64,000 nucleotides of DNA from assembly GCA_034509925.1 (NCBI GenBank), contig CM067537.1, forward strand, positions 2,412,001 through 2,476,000. Reading direction: 5' to 3'. The stretch comes from Hirudinaria manillensis (taxonomy: Eukaryota > Annelida > Clitellata > Hirudinida > Hirudinidae). Within the stretch, counting starts at the first letter, position 1. Every line of letters starts with the position of its first letter. A program made the translations under genes and the position numbers. This document shows, piece by piece, positions 1-12,400 of this stretch. The notes under the pieces were generated by a model that saw only the letters and a program-made list of their open reading frames with translations, was not told the origin of the DNA and searched no databases.

Positions 1-447
1 TCGCCTGGAGCACAGGCCAAAGTCCAGAGACAAGACTCTCTTCCGAGGAGCTTCAAAACCAGGAGAAGATCTTTCAGGGACTTTTCCAAGCGTCAGTTTC
101 AGAGAGCCCTCTCCGCAATGAACTTGTCAAAGACCGGAACTCAAGATCAGAAGCTGCTGAGATCGAATTCGTTCGACACCAAACTGGACGGTTCCTCCCT
201 GACGGGCTCGATGACCGGCCTCCAGAAGGACGAGCGAAGGATTCGATCGAAGAGTTCCAGCTCCCTTATGATGTCGAACCTTAGACTGAGATTCCACAGA
301 TTTCCATCGAACATCTACAAAAAGTCCAAGAAAGGAGACTCATCTGGACAGACGACCATGAAGAGGAGGTCATCATGGAGTAAATTATTTTCGTCCTGGT
401 CCTCTAACCTGCAGATGTGCACCAGAGTTCAGACGGACGACGACTAG
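1..447 (+). CDS. C-terminal part of an unrecognised Ser/Arg-rich protein
   Basis: The frame is open from the first base to a TAG at 445-447, giving 148 residues of a protein that begins outside the window. I do not recognise the family. The visible part is rich in Ser, Arg and Lys with many RxxS-type sites (for example RRSFRDFS, RRSSWSKLFSSW), which looks like a disordered, phosphorylatable tail. It ends in QTDDD. Base composition is clearly higher in GC than the flank and codon use is normal. No donor interrupts it, so this is probably a terminal exon. A possible polyadenylation signal AATAAA lies at 1193-1198. Confidence 0.6.
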   Translation, partial: SPGAQAKVQRQDSLPRSFKTRRRSFRDFSKRQFQRALSAMNLSKTGTQDQKLLRSNSFDTKLDGSSLTGSMTGLQKDERRIRSKSSSSLMMSNLRLRFHRFPSNIYKKSKKGDSSGQTTMKRRSSWSKLFSSWSSNLQMCTRVQTDDD

Positions 448-984
448 ACCCGGACTAGAAGCAGAGCCACAAGACAAATACAAAACAAGATGTGGAAGGA
501 AAGGAAACAACAAAAACAACAACAAAAACAGAAAATGGAAAATAGTTATGAATCATTCGAAAGATACCTAGCAACCGCTCTCATGCAAGAACATATTGAT
601 ATTTATTATTTAATATTTATTATTTATTTATTCATCGTCGTCGTCGTCGTCTGGAGAGCAATGTTCGATTTTAATGGCGGTGGATTTGTAAACATTTTTT
701 TAAAATATGAGTACCGAAGATGTAAAAGATGTCGCTTCTGTTTTGACCACGTCAGCATCGTTCTTAAACTGTTTGCACTCCACAAGAGATACCCGGATGT
801 TTTAGCAGACGTAAACAACATGACATCATGAGGCAGTATCTTTTTTTGTATATCCTTAACAAACGTATTATTTAGGATACATAACTGAGAGCTAGGAGCT
901 TGAATTATTACAGAGTAAAGGCCAACGCTTATCACTGAATCATTAAACTATTACTATTATTATTAATGTTATTATTAATATTAA

Positions 985-1038
<54 letters not shown>

Positions 1039-1613
1039 TGTTGTTGTCGTCCTTGATATTATTAATATTTTATTATATTATGACAAATGTTTTTGTTTCC
1101 GCTAGGGCTTTGGAAAGAATTCTAAGAACTAAGGAATTTGACAAATTCTCTCCGATTTCCTCTCATTTCAACAGGAATTAATCTGAAATTGAAATAAATG
1201 AGCAAAAAAAAAGACTTTCCGAAATATTTATTTTATTGCGTGGTCTCATTCTACAAGTCACAATTTTTAAATACATTTTGAAGATTATTTTTTTAAGATA
1301 ATTTGAAGTCAAATTAATCTTAATTAAGCTTTATTTAAGGTCAAATTAATTATCTACAGATTTAACTTTGATTAAATTATTTTATTGCTAAATAATTGCT
1401 AAATCACGCATTCCTACATCTTATCGCCTATTCGTAAGTTGAATAACAAAGAAAATGACAAAAGACACCCAGAACCTATTAACAATTGATATTACTTCTG
1501 CTCATAGATTATAATATAATACATTATATCTCATAAATAATATTTACAAATGATAATTTTCTTTGACACGAATTACGATATATCTATATCCCTATTATAT
1601 ATATAAGTGGTTG

Positions 1614-1655
<42 letters not shown>

Positions 1656-2018
1656 ATATCGTAATTCGTGTCAAGGAATTCGTGCCAACAGCGCTTACAT
1701 ACGTAGCTTTGCTTAAATTGTTTTGTGAAAATGTAAAAATAGTTCTCTGGATAAACAAAACTTGTGACGTTAGAAATTCAATTTCTAGAGCAATCGGCTT
1801 ATTATTTACCACGCCATTTTTATCAGATAATCAATTACTTCGATAATTCGATAAATTAAGTTTTATTAAGTTCTAAGAAAAGCAGTATTTAACTTTTTAT
1901 CCTCTGTCAGTTCCAGCTAAATGTATTAACAACAGATTAAATTCCATAAAAGCAGCTTGGAACTTCTGCAATCCAAAGGCAAACAACGCCTGTTTCACTG
2001 GTTAAGGGGTTCAAGAAA
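448..2018. other. 3' flank and intergenic DNA
   Basis: No gene is supported here. The stretch holds the likely 3' UTR of the preceding gene, an ATT microsatellite around 975-1034, AATAAA at 1193-1198, and a hairpin element at 1563-1674 listed separately. Open frames in it are repeat or AT-rich noise. Confidence 0.6.
1563..1674. mobile_element. 112 bp hairpin element with 20 bp perfect terminal inverted repeats (MITE-like)
   Basis: The left end (TTGACACGAATTACGATATA) is exactly complementary to the right end at 1655-1674. The interior is short and AT-rich with TA and GT runs. No target-site duplication is obvious. It could be a small non-autonomous DNA transposon or simply a long hairpin that grew around a TA microsatellite. 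Confidence 0.4.
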
Positions 2019-5000
2019 ATGGCCCAGCCCGATGCCCAGCAACAGCCTCAAGCAGTCATCGTCAGAGGAAATCCAAATACGAATGAGCACCAATTTTCTC
2101 CCAATTTCGATGATATTCAGATTAGACACAATTTCATAAGAAAGGCGAGTAACTGCCCATTTTTCATGCAGAAAATATATATATATATATATTTACAACA
2201 GATGCAAAAGATAACGCCTACATTTCTATTTAATAGTAATGTACAAAATGACTAAAATTATGAATTAATTATATCAAATATTTATTAAAATTATCAAATA
2301 AATATCGAGAAATACCACATTAAATACCAGTATATTATTACGACTTACTTATTTCGAAAATCATGATAACTCTTTATAAGTACACGTTTAGGGATATTTA
2401 TAAATATCTGTGATTATTTATTCGTGGGTGTTTATGTCAAACGTGCTCAACAAAATCAACAGGTTTTCGCCATTGTGTTGATGCAGTTGGTGGTAACTAC
2501 TTCTGTGGTCGCACCTTTTGTGTTGTTGTAAGTCCATGGAGCTTTTGCAATGTACAGTATGACCTGCCCATAGGGAGAGCTCTAGATTTTGCATGAAAAT
2601 AATGTCCCTAAGTGGAGGTTGTCCCTTTTATCAGGTTTAAAATGTTAAACCAAAAGTATAATCGGTTCTTAGAAAAACAAAACGGTCCTTAAGTCAGATT
2701 TTATCCTATTCTCAGGTGCCCCAATTCGCAAGTTTTACTGTACAATTAATTTTTAAATATAATCGTTCAACTTTGGTAACCGGTATTATATAGTTGCCAA
2801 TAATACTGGATTCATCCAATGTTAAGATCAGAAGTTGTGGGAAATGAGCAGACGTTCGTGTATGGAAAATATCGTTCAAGATTAATTTTAATAATTAGCA
2901 AATTATCAATAATTAACAAAAGATAATTGCTTTAGAATTAGAATAATCTGTTTAGGAATTTCTTATTAATGAGAAAAGGCATTAAAAACATTTTTGACTG
3001 CAGGAAATCATGTAGAGACTGGATAAGGCAAAACCTTTGGATATATCATCTTTCCTAGTAAGTGATTATTGCCAAGCGGGCAAAATGTCTCGGGCAACGT
3101 TTGTAATAAATGATAATATTTATTTCATACAAATTAACAATTTGTTATAATAAATTGGCAGCACTTTCTTCATCATCCTGTACTTAGTACTCGTCTGTCC
3201 CTGTTGTTGCAACATCGGCAGAATATGGCCGTGGAACATGATCATACTTTCGGTCTTTGTGAGTATTTCTTTCCCAGCATCATCCATCCATCCATCCATC
3301 CATCCATCCATCCATCCATCCATCCATCCATCCATCCATCCATCCATCCATCCATCCATCCATCCATCCATCCATCCATCCATCCATCCATCCATCCATC
3401 CATCCATCCATCCATCCATCCATCCATCCATCCATCCATCCATCCATCCATCCATCCATCCATCCATCCATCCATCCATCCATCCATCCATCCATCCATC
3501 CATCCATCCATCCATCCATCCATCCATCCATCCATCCATCCATCCATCCATCCATCCATCCATCCATCCATCCATCCATCCATCCATCCATCCATCCATC
3601 CATCCATCCATCCATCCATCCATCCATCCATCCATCCATCCATCCATCCATCCATCCATCCATCCATCCATCCATCCATCCATCCATCCATCCATCCATC
3701 CATCCATCCATCCATCCATCCATCCATCCCTCCATCCATCCATCCATCCATACTGCGTAACATTATCAATTATTTCGTATGGATAACTAGAGTCTTATGA
3801 TTTAGACAGACGGATTTATAGATGCAGACGGCTGTATATGTATGCATCTCATCAACAATAACGTTTAATGCTATCGTTTCTTATTTTATTTATTTATTTA
3901 TTGATATTAATATTGTTTACAATATTTAATTAAATATATAAAATGTTCACAAAAATGAAGAAAAGTTTACAAATTTAAACAAATTCCAGACAATATCGTT
4001 CAGTTTCATGCTCAGTGTGTTGGCGAGGTCAGTTATGGAGCTGGAGTTATGATTATTATTATTATTATTATTAATTATTATTATTATTATTATTATTACA
4101 TTATGATTGATACATGTTTTTGTATGTATTAATAGCGATTGAATTTAAAAGTTAAATATTCTATAAGAAAAAATGTAACGTTTTAAAAAGACTTTCTATC
4201 TGTTTTAAAAAGTTCAAATTACTCTTCTTTTCGACTCAAAGAACATTTATAAATCATTTTAATTAATTAATTAATTAAAGTTAATTTGTTTTCATCCACA
4301 TTTATAAATTTATTATACAAAAGAACATTTATAAATCATTTTATACAATTTAATTAATTAATTAATTAAAGTTAATTTGTTTTCATCCACAGTCTCTACA
4401 CTGCAACAAGTGTTTTGTATGCTTTGGCAGCAACCATATTCGTTGTCTTTGTGCTGGTTCTGTTTGCTTCCCAGACGAAAGTCGGTTGGATTTCACCACT
4501 AATCTATTCGCTTTTTTTTGTTTTGAAAAATCTCTTTGCATCCATGAATTTATGATGATTTATGATTAATAAATGTCCATTGTTTTGCAGTACGACTTCA
4601 CGTCAAAGATTTCATTGATCAGTATTTTCTCCATCATCTTCATCGTCTTCTCCTTTGCAATAATTTTTTATTACATTTTCGTCGGACCTTCCAAGGTAAC
4701 TGAACTTTTTTTTTTATAATTGACATTTTTTTATATCTACTATTTATAAATTTTATCTACTACTATTTATTATTTTCTTTTAAATGGGTTGATAAACTTA
4801 AATTGTAGATTCTTCACATGGTATATTGTGCAGTGGGAGCATTTCTGTTTAGTATAGTGAGCCCAACTCATTTAATTCGTTAGCCTTAGTAAATCATCGA
4901 GCTCTTTCCAAACTTCGGATGAAATAAACGATTATTGGATAAGTTACAGGCAGCCGCCAATTTATCTTTAGTACCTAAACCCACCCAGACCCTACCCTAA

Positions 5001-5322
5001 CCCAATCCTATCTTCTGATTGTGGAAATCCGCGGTAAATCTCATAAAACCAGCTTTTATGATTTGGCGTCTGCCTGTTACATATCCTGACACAAGTTACG
5101 AAATAAATCATTTCACATAATGACTACCCGATCGCAAATTGGACGCTGAAATAATTCCACCCGCAGTACCTGGTGTACGACATTCAACTCGTAATAGGAG
5201 GGAAAAACAAGGCCTACCAGTTGAGTCCGGAGGAATACGTAACTGCCGCTGTTTTCCTGTATCTGGACATCCTCAATCTTTTCTTGAGCCTTTTGGGGCT
5301 GCTAGGAGAGGGAGACAAGTAG
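2019..5322 (+). CDS. Lifeguard/TMBIM family seven-helix protein, copy A
   Basis: Exons: 2019-2144, 2463-2527, 3004-3057, 3162-3258, 3990-4027, 4393-4480, 4591-4695, 4809-4856, 5167-5322 (258 aa). These are small membrane proteins of Golgi/ER or plasma membrane linked to calcium leak and protection from apoptosis (family knowledge). Family hallmarks are in order: [13 protein letters not shown] before helix 1, [39 protein letters not shown] and YLDILNLFL. The two acidic residues that form the pH-sensing pair in this superfamily are present (Asp212, Asp241). Phases close at every junction. Intron 1 uses a GC donor. Intron 4 carries a 470 bp ATCC array just after its donor. Length fits a short-tailed member of the GRINA/FAIM2 group; the exact orthologue cannot be named. 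Confidence 0.92.
3283..3751. repeat. (ATCC)n array, about 117 copies
   Basis: An almost perfect ATCC tetranucleotide array with a single variant unit near 3729. It lies inside intron 4 of Lifeguard copy A, starting about 24 bases after the donor at 3259. Because the unit is not a multiple of three and has no stop, it creates spurious frames in all registers (HPSI and MDGW repeats). Confidence 0.97.
4238..4390. repeat. Direct duplication at the 3' end of an intron
   Basis: Two imperfect copies, 4238-4299 and 4319-4390, share AAGAACATTTATAAATCATT, an ATTA run and GTTAATTTGTTTTCATCCAC. Only the second copy ends in AG and serves as the acceptor of Lifeguard copy A exon 6 (4393). Confidence 0.85.
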
Positions 5323-6286
5323 AAAACATATTTTAAAAATTACATAATTGCTTATTTAATTAAAATTCATTATTACCTTGATGAAAGAAATCGAAGATAA
5401 CTTTAGCATGGTCTTTTTTTTTTGTGGTTTTCAGTAATTAAAATACGAAACGCGGCAATGAAAGATTCAGGAAGGACTTTATAAATTGCATGCAACGAAC
5501 AGACTCGTTTACTCGGACGTCGTACATCTCAAGAATTAGATTTTGTTTTTAAAATGTTTAATTCTTAAAAACACGAGATGAAAATTCATTTCGAGTCGTT
5601 TATTCTATGAATTCGAAATTTTAGTTTGAAAGATTTTGTCGATGAACTCAACGAGGTTGCCATCTTAATAAACTTTTACTAGTTTGGTAATTATTTCCAT
5701 CACGTTTTGCTTAATTTTAATGAGGCACTCAGCAGGAACGTCATTTCAACCATTTTCGGGGTGACAAAAGAACCTTTATATATATATTTTTTTTGTTTTT
5801 ATTAGAACAAGTTACCCAAGTTCAGACCCCATTGGCCCGAATAGCACTTTCTTGACCCCACCCCCAAATTATGATACCGATACTGGGATCAACTTGAATT
5901 AAACTCTCGTTTATTTGGTTAATGAATGAATCACCACTTCATTTTAACTCTTGGATTTTGTGAGCCACTTTTAGAGGCTAATTTAACAGCATTTAACAAC
6001 ATTTAACAGAAATCATTCAAACGATTTTTACCCGATTAGGAGAAGGGATAATGTAAAAATCATTTCTATTTATTTCTAATTATTTTTCGAAATCATCCCA
6101 AATTTATTGCAACATTTACTTTACAAGAGTGACATTTTGTCGATCTCCCCGAAAAAATATTTCTCTTTTTCATCTTTTCAGTCTTTAAAAGATACACTTT
6201 GGAGGGACCTTAAAATATCACAGAACAATTATCAAAACTATTGAGACTTATAAATATAGAATAGCATTAACTTAATAATTGATAAA
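5323..6286. other. Intergenic DNA between two convergent genes
   Basis: Contains the 3' flanks of Lifeguard copy A and of the metalloproteinase. AATAAA at 5667-5672 may serve copy A. No coding signal or RNA gene seen. Confidence 0.6.
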
Positions 6287-7257
6287 TTATATAAAAATTG
6301 ATAATAAACCGTAAAGAGCTTGAATGGCATCGATATCGTCTTGATGCAATTTGATTTTGTCTTCTGTGACAAAGTCAGAGTAGCCATATTTTGGTCTCAT
6401 AATCGATGTGGTTTCGTCCATTGGCACGGGGGAGTGGTCTATTCCCAAGGCATGTCCAAATTCGTGTAGAGCCACGAAAAATAAATTCGGTTGTCCTGAA
6501 AGTAAGGGTGTTTGATACAAAGTTAATGCATGAATATGTCTCAAAATACAATTTTATTTGCATTTCATTTATTGCATTTTCCATATTTTATATTAAATAT
6601 ATTTTTGTAGGTATCTTGTAAATTGTTAGTCAATTAAACAATGTTTATAGAATAACTGGAGAATTCTTAGGTAACTAATAAAAATGTAAAATACCGAATA
6701 TATAAGGCCCGCTTGTCCAGTTGTATTTGTCGTTGAATTGAACATAAGAGTCGTTGGGGTACCAAGCACGCGCAAAACTCATCCTCCCATTACTATCTCC
6801 AAAATCTTGTTGTCCATCGGATCGTAGTCTAAAGGCCATAGGTATATCAGCTCTTACATTTGGTCTTACTCGGTAAAAAGTTATGTTAGCAACTTCTGAC
6901 CACATCTGTGAATCATTAATGGTTACTTTAAGCATTTGATTTGATGAATTTTCCTCAAATTTCAATCGTCTAACTCACATTGAATGCCCTTTCTATAGTT
7001 TTGTCAACGTCAGAAGGAGTTAGTTCCACGGTATGTGAAGGATAACTTTCTAGTTTGTAACTGACGTTATTCCAGAGAAATTTAGCTGCTAAAAAAATTT
7101 AAAAAAAGGCAAAATACCTTTAAAACGATCTCAAAATATTGAAGTAAGGCGAATAGTTAGATTGCTAACGGAATAGTTTATATCTCGGCTTCGGGGAAGT
7201 AGTGGCTCCATCCAGACATCCAAAAGTTAACAGGAAAGATACTATTAGGACAATCAT
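6287..7257 (-). CDS. Minimal secreted matrix metalloproteinase (catalytic domain only)
   Basis: Exons on the minus strand: 7257-7170, 7088-6979, 6905-6695, 6495-6287 (205 aa; acceptor 7088 or 7085). MMPs are zinc endopeptidases that cut extracellular matrix. Residues 1-21 look like a signal peptide (MIVLIVSFLLTFGCLDG). The catalytic site HEFGHALGIDH is intact (His147, Glu148, His151, His157), with the Met-turn SIMRP at Met169 and the closing DDIDAIQALYG. There is no propeptide cysteine switch (PRCGVPD), no room for a prodomain, no hemopexin domain and no membrane anchor. The exon that should hold the structural zinc site (6695-6905) contains no histidine. All phases close. A missed 5' exon carrying the prodomain is possible, but the in-frame ATG with signal peptide argues against it. 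Confidence 0.85.
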
Positions 7258-8151
7258 AGTAAAATGGTTTAGACTACCAAATTCGACTCAGCACACAAAC
7301 TAAAATGATTCTGCTCCAAGAGACTAAATACTAGACGTAATACTAGACGTTTAAATACTAGATGTAATGATGGCGATAAAGCCATTCTGATTGCTTCATT
7401 ATTAAATGGCACAAAAGACCTCTTAAAATCTGAGAATAATTCTTAGCATAATGATAAGCACTCAACAAAAGCTTTATTCAGGTCAACAGACGGTGACATC
7501 AAGAATCAATTTATTAAATAATCATAATACCATCAAGGGGAATCACTTGAATATTCTAAATATTCTATGAATCTCGGCAAACTGAAATAGGAACAATGAG
7601 GCCAAATGCCAATGACTAGACATTAGAACTTTGAATTTGGAATTTTGTTGATCTTTAGTTAAAATTGTTGAGTCTTTATGCTTAAAAACTTGTTTTGTTA
7701 AAATAGTTTGAATTATTTTATTAATGGTGTTTGGTTCCACTCTCCTTTGTTTCGCTTCTTCTTCCTGTGAATAAAGATGGTCTGTTGTAGCTGGACCTTG
7801 GATTCGATATATTCGAAGTTTATTTCAACAAAAATTAAATAAATTTAGCTTGTCATCAGAAGCATTACGCGAGATTATTATCTATAAATTGATTTTTAGC
7901 GATCCTAGCTTAAGTAAATATTCTTACTTTAGACCTCAAGTGAATCAAAGCCGTTGAGATCCGTTTTCAGTTAAGATCTACTTTCTTACCAAATTATTTG
8001 CTAATTAAACGAGCACCACGGTTTAAATACATTACCTTAAATTCCTATTGTGTATTTTTAATTTATTGATTCAATTGGTCAACTGGCTTCTAGAGATCAT
8101 AACAACTACTAAACTCACAATTAAATCTCGAATAGATCACAATAAAAGTTA
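7258..8151. other. Intergenic DNA upstream of the metalloproteinase
   Basis: Mostly AT-rich. A minus-strand open stretch at about 7540-7765 has an acceptor-like AG (TTATTCACAG) and could encode some 70 residues rich in Lys, Ile and Phe, but I find no partner exon or family and do not call it. Otherwise nothing seen. Confidence 0.4.
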
Positions 8152-8992
8152 TTAATCAGCTTTGAATATTTGATTGTCATAGATTGCCATTTCCTGTTGG
8201 TACGCGTTTGGTCCCTGGATTTGTTGTAATTTAAACTTTGTCATCAACAATCGGATATTTGTTTTCATGGCCAGAAAGCCAACGATGATCTCCAGTCCGA
8301 TAAAAATGGTCAGAATGGAGCAAACGATACGCTCCAATGCACTGATGATGGTTGCCTCGTTGGAGAGTAAAAACAATATTTGAGGTAGCTGTATGACGAC
8401 TGTGAGGATCCAATGTGCGGCCAGATCCGGCATCTAAATGATTTTTAATGGCTAAATAACTTTTTTAAATTTGAAATTAACTGTATTTTGAAAGAGGCAA
8501 CTTTCATATATCGCATATAAATAAAGACTCACTTTTTCAAGAAGATTTCCGGAATAACCCAAGTAAATTCTTATAACTTCAACAACAGTCATACAAATTA
8601 AGATGCATATGATGATCACTTGATAGAATGTCGACAATTTGTCAAACTAAAATTAAAAACGACCTTTGTTAATAAAAGCAATTCTCACAAGCACATCCAA
8701 TGCATTTCTAACCTTAAGATAAAGAGTAACTACTTCGACTAATAACCAAAGTGGAAAATAAAATAAGTTGAAATAAAGCGACATCTGCAGAGGCAAACTT
8801 GAAGCATAACTTTCACCTTTCAAATAAGTTGATGTTGTAAAATTCTTTAAAAAGTTAAACAATAATACAATTGTTTATAAAAAGAAAATTCACAATACTT
8901 CTAACAGGAAATGTGTAATAAGCTTCATTAGCACTGTGAGATGCTAAAACATTAATTCTTAAGTCCGACGGGACAATATGATTTGAAGACAT
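8152..8992 (-). CDS. TMEM17: Transmembrane protein 17 (ciliary transition zone)
   Basis: Exons on the minus strand: 8992-8906, 8844-8713, 8646-8533, 8433-8152; all introns fall between codons, giving 204 aa (human about 198). TMEM17 belongs to the MKS/B9 complex at the ciliary transition zone, controlling which membrane proteins enter cilia (family knowledge). Diagnostic segments: SSLPLQMSLYFNLFYFPLWL, VVEVIRIYLGYSGNLLEK and LPQILFLLSNE, which match the family in order and spacing. Four hydrophobic helices are visible. The start is the first in-frame ATG after an upstream stop and sits head-to-head with POT1. Confidence 0.93.
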
Positions 8993-9439
8993 AATCGCAA
9001 ATAAACTGATGATCGATAGAATTATATTTCCAGTTATTCGTTAGTTTCCTTCGCTAGTTTAGTTACTAATGAATACACTTTCTGACATAAACAAGATGAA
9101 AAGTGCAATGAAAATTTTAAACACATTAAAGAATATTTTGTAATTTTTTTTTTATAAAAAATTTGCTTTTAGATTAAATTGAAAATAAAAAATAATAGAA
9201 CTATCATAGAAACGTATCAGTTAACCAACGTGTAATTTGCTTATCAGCGATTTGAATTGGCGGCTTGTCAAGTTATTCTTTGGGATTATTTGTGTGTTAT
9301 GATGAGTTCGGCCGAGGTTAAAACTCATGTGTTTTAATATTTCTCAGTGAAATTTCTTTAAAATATTTGCACGGATTGCTATCTATTTATGATTGTGAAG
9401 TTCCATAAGAAACACTGCGATGTTATAATAAAACTTACT
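8993..9439. promoter_or_regulatory. Shared upstream region of TMEM17 and POT1
   Basis: About 450 bases separate the TMEM17 start (minus strand) from the likely POT1 start (plus strand), so this interval probably holds both promoters. No TATA box or known motif stands out; the role is inferred from gene orientation. Confidence 0.4.
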
Positions 9440-12400
9440 ATGTCAGATCCTTCAGATCTTGAGTTAAAGATTTGTTTTAGTGTGAAGACATTTCGTCATT
9501 TTAATCAGATATCTCGACTCTAGCTGAAATATCGGACTAAGATCTGTTTGCATGTTTCGTGTTATTGTGTCGTTTCGTTTGAAGATGTTAGTTGCTTGTG
9601 TCAATGAACTAATATTGAGTTACTTGAATTACAATCAACAAATTAAATGCTACATTGTAACTGTGTTAATATACACGTTCTATTTGAATTGGCTTTTTGT
9701 TTTATGAAGTAATACACAATTTGTTTTGTTTTTAGACTTATAAATACACAAAACTAAAAGATGTAACTTTGAAAAGTGTTTACAACGTAATTGGAGTCAT
9801 AAAATATGCCAGACAATCCTTACCCAAAAGAGGTAAAGAGACTATATTTTAATGCATGATGGAAGGCTCGTAATTGATAGTCTTGGTGTCATAACATTGC
9901 AAAAATTAATGATGTGTTCTATTTTATAATACTAATTATATTATGCAAGAGAGTAAATATCACATTTAGGGCTTTGTTTTATTTGTTAGCTTCAGTTTGA
10001 TACCTAATCTAATTATAGGTCGCATTTGATATTATATAAATTGATAATTATTAAATATTAATTTGCCAATTAATAATTATAGTTTAAGCCTTTGAATTTT
10101 TAAATCTTACCAGCTTAAGTAGTGAATTAGCCAAGATTAATGAATGGATTTCATTGCAGAACACCATGTGTTTCTCTCCATCACTGACGAATCCATATTT
10201 TCCACTAAAATTTCCAAAATATCTACAAATGCCTTTGTCACCAACTCCACGAACCTGGATGAAGTCAGGACCCACAGGATCGTTCGCATACACAGACTGA
10301 GGGTGACAACTCTTTAACGATTTTAATAATTGATTAATACCATCAACCAACTGATTCATTTTAACTGATCCGATTACTTTAAGCGTTTTACAAATTATTA
10401 TTTGATTTTCAAGACAGTTTTTTAAATTTGTGTGCGAGAGGCTCACAACAATTTCACCGATAAGATTCATGTATTCCAAATGTCCGTCGTACGTTGACCT
10501 GAAGTTACCATAACTTTACCACAGCTCGAACTTCGAATTTAATTAAAATTCCTCTCGATGTTTATTATAATTTATTATGATTTATTATAATTAATTCCTG
10601 TCTTGTTGTAGTTTGAAAGTTTCCAGGGAACGATGCAGGGCATCAGCAGAGCCGGGTGCCATTTTGTTGTTTTTGACGAAAGTCTCGGGGCCTCTCTTGA
10701 ACCCTTGTATTCCTCGAGTCCCAATCACTCCCCTGTCACGGACGCTGAGGCCAAAAGGGTTAGCAGTTATCATGGTAGCATTAGTTTTTTGAAATTAGCA
10801 TAATAATAATTATTATTGTTATCAATAATACAAATAAAAAATATTTTTTTATAATTAGCATAATAATAATAATAATTTTTGTTATAATAAATATATATAC
10901 AATATGCTAGTTATAATAATAGTAATTATTATTATTATTATTATCAATAACAAATACAAATAAAATATAAGTCATTATTGTACTGGCTTTATTATTATTT
11001 TTATTATTATTACAAATAAATCATACATCATTAGCTATTCATTAATATTGTTTACCTGGACAGATAGAAGAATTGAGGCTGTGGTTGCAAGAAAACATGA
11101 AGTTGTTTGAGAGATGCGAAGACAATTCTCCTGTGAACTTCTCTGACGTTGAACCAGGCCAGTTCTTCACCAACTTCTGTCAGGTGTCTGCGAATCATTT
11201 GATTTTTATTAATAAATAATAAAATAATACAAAATAATATAATTATAATAAAAATATTATTAATCTATAATATAATATTCGAATCGTCTCGTCTGCATGC
11301 GATTGACTCGTTGAGAAAAAAAATTAAAGACAAGAGAATTTCACTTGATTTGATGATCTTTTTACTTGTAATTACCAGAAACATTGATTATATTATTACG
11401 AAAATGTTTATTATTCTTAGAAAACGATTGTAGTGTTTCAATACAGGTGTTGTCACACAAATACAATGATGAGCTCAGGACTTACATTCTCCATGTGACA
11501 GATGGCACCCCACTGAGGAGGTGAGACATTCTGAGTGGTGCCTCATCTCAGATGAGTCATCTGCTAGATCACAAATGTTTACAAATGAGATGCCTATTGA
11601 CCATGAATTGCATTGATGTGTTCAACCAAGTTTGTTAATCGATTGACTCTATCAATCAATCAATCAATCAATAATACCAGGCTCCAGAAAAAAACTTAGA
11701 AAATCTATTTAATTGTAAGAATTAATTGCAAATGCAACACAAATACAAATAAAATATCTCAAAGCAAAAGCAAAATCTCCTGGGAGTTGAGACGCGATCC
11801 AAATAAAAGTCGTTTGTCTATCTGTCACAAAATTATGTTTACTTCACAATTAGTATGTAGTTGGTGCACGTATTTCTTGTTAATGTCAACATCAATAATG
11901 CCTCATCAATGAATTATTCATGATTTACATTATAATACATTACAATCATAATATACTAATACATTATAATATGCTAATGCAATGGAAAATGGCAGGAAGC
12001 CGCACAGAATGATATCCCTGAACGAAGTCATGGATCCAAACGTGTGGAACTGCCCGTTATCAGACCTCGAACCGATAGTCATTGAGATACAAGTTATGCG
12101 GAGCCATGCAGAATATCTGGGTTGTCTCAAGGTTGTTGCAAAATCTCTTTTATTGTAAATTAATTTCTATTTATCTTAAAAAATTTTTTTTTATTTATTT
12201 AGGGCTCTATGTCTGCTTTAGTTATAATAACTTTAAATAAAGTTATAATTAATTAAAATAATTAAATTAAACAAAATTATAATTAAATAAAATTATAGTA
12301 ATTTAATAAAAGTTATAATTTAAAGTTTTAATAACTTTAAATATAATAGTAAGTTCACATCTAAGCACATTTAAGAACATAATCAGTTGCTTAATCTGTG

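Noticed and set aside
3283-3751. CRISPR array as an explanation for the long regular repeats
   Set aside because: Pure tetranucleotide without spacers in an animal intron.
3120-3800. Long open frames of MDGW or HPSI repeats on both strands (also at 30923-31765 and 38573-39045)
   Set aside because: Products of the ATCC/GGAT arrays, which lack stops in all registers; no gene context.
10084-10479. 131-codon minus-strand frame
   Set aside because: Antisense to POT1 exon 3 (10160-10302), whose plus-strand reading matches the OB1 fold and closes in phase.
11064-11183. Minus-strand reading EELAWFNVREVHRRIVFASL with splice-like ends
   Set aside because: The plus strand of the same segment is POT1 exon 5 with clear similarity to the second OB fold; the minus reading is coincidental.
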